Shown here piece by piece: positions 7,675 through 7,777 of a stretch of DNA of 7,777 nt. The stretch lies in contig JBEKHI010000388.1 in assembly GCA_050012355.1 (NCBI GenBank), positions 1 to 7,777 on the forward strand, read 5' to 3'. The position numbers and the translations under genes are program-made. Position 1 is the first letter of the stretch. The number at the start of each line of letters is the position of its first letter. The notes beneath the pieces are model-generated. The model was not told the DNA's origin and made no database searches. It saw only the letters and a list, made by a program, of their open reading frames with translations. The stretch is from JBEKHI01 sp050012355. Its GTDB lineage: Bacteria > Actinomycetota > Actinomycetes > Streptosporangiales > Streptosporangiaceae.

Positions 7675-7777
7675 GTGCTGATAGCCGACCGCGCCCCTGG
7701 GGCGCGGCGGCATTCACGGCTGACCGTGCTCTCCGGCCCCTCTGGGGTCGGTAAGGGCACGGTCACCGCGGAACTCC
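7675..7777 (+). CDS. gmk: Guanylate kinase, N-terminal part (cut by the window end)
   Basis: Gmk phosphorylates GMP to GDP with ATP. Only about 34 residues are inside the window, but the diagnostic P-loop is complete: LTVLSGPSGVGKGT, with lysine at residue 27 of the chosen start. The GTG at 7675, 7 nt after the mihF stop, is the most likely start; an ATG at 7667 overlapping the mihF stop is in the wrong frame and ends after four codons. AGGAG at 7645-7649 is too far upstream for a normal ribosome binding site, so translation may be coupled to mihF and the start remains uncertain. An N-terminal extension of about 15 residues before the P-loop strand is common in actinomycete Gmk. Confidence 0.92.
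   Translation, partial: MLIADRAPGARRHSRLTVLSGPSGVGKGTVTAEL

Noticed and set aside
7667..7681. ATG at 7667 overlapping the mihF stop as the gmk start
   Set aside because: It reaches a TGA after four codons and is not in the P-loop frame; GTG at 7675 is in frame.
7116..7766. Reverse-strand 216-codon frame over mihF
   Set aside because: It is antisense to mihF and the start of gmk, whose forward-strand identities are clear.

Overview
The window looks like chromosomal DNA of a high-GC actinomycete (Actinomycetota). Coding regions are very GC-rich with G/C in most third codon positions, GTG starts are frequent, and the 3' end carries mihF, a nucleoid-protein gene characteristic of this phylum, directly before gmk. 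I cannot name the genus from sequence alone.

Positions 1-5972 are the distal part of a de novo pyrimidine (UMP) operon, all on the + strand: the last codons of a gene that is probably carA, then carB, a PyrK-like flavin/[2Fe-2S] electron-transfer subunit, a class 1 PyrD with a catalytic cysteine, and pyrF. Junctions are tight (8-nt overlap, 33-nt gap, 11-nt overlap, 23-nt gap), so a single transcript is likely. CarAB would make carbamoyl phosphate, PyrD with PyrK would oxidise dihydroorotate with electrons leaving through FAD and an iron-sulfur cluster, and PyrF would decarboxylate OMP to UMP. The intermediate steps (pyrB, pyrC, pyrE) are not in the window.

Positions 5973-7346 form an unusually long stretch (about 1.37 kb) with no gene I can defend. 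It is not featureless. It holds a probable post-operon hairpin, several inverted and direct repeats, two three-part complementary sets that could form alternative hairpins, a good sigma-70-type promoter with a hairpin right after it (6598-6664), a nearly perfect 22-bp palindrome (7072-7093), and a sharply AT-rich block (7181-7260). A noncoding RNA, a decayed gene or a long regulatory region upstream of mihF are all possible.

Positions 7347-7777 begin the next operon: mihF, complete with a good ribosome binding site, followed after 7 nt by the start of gmk (guanylate kinase), which runs off the window. The most notable coding observations are an Arg-Gly-Gly repeat tail on the presumed CarA and replacement of normally conserved substrate-site asparagines in PyrD.
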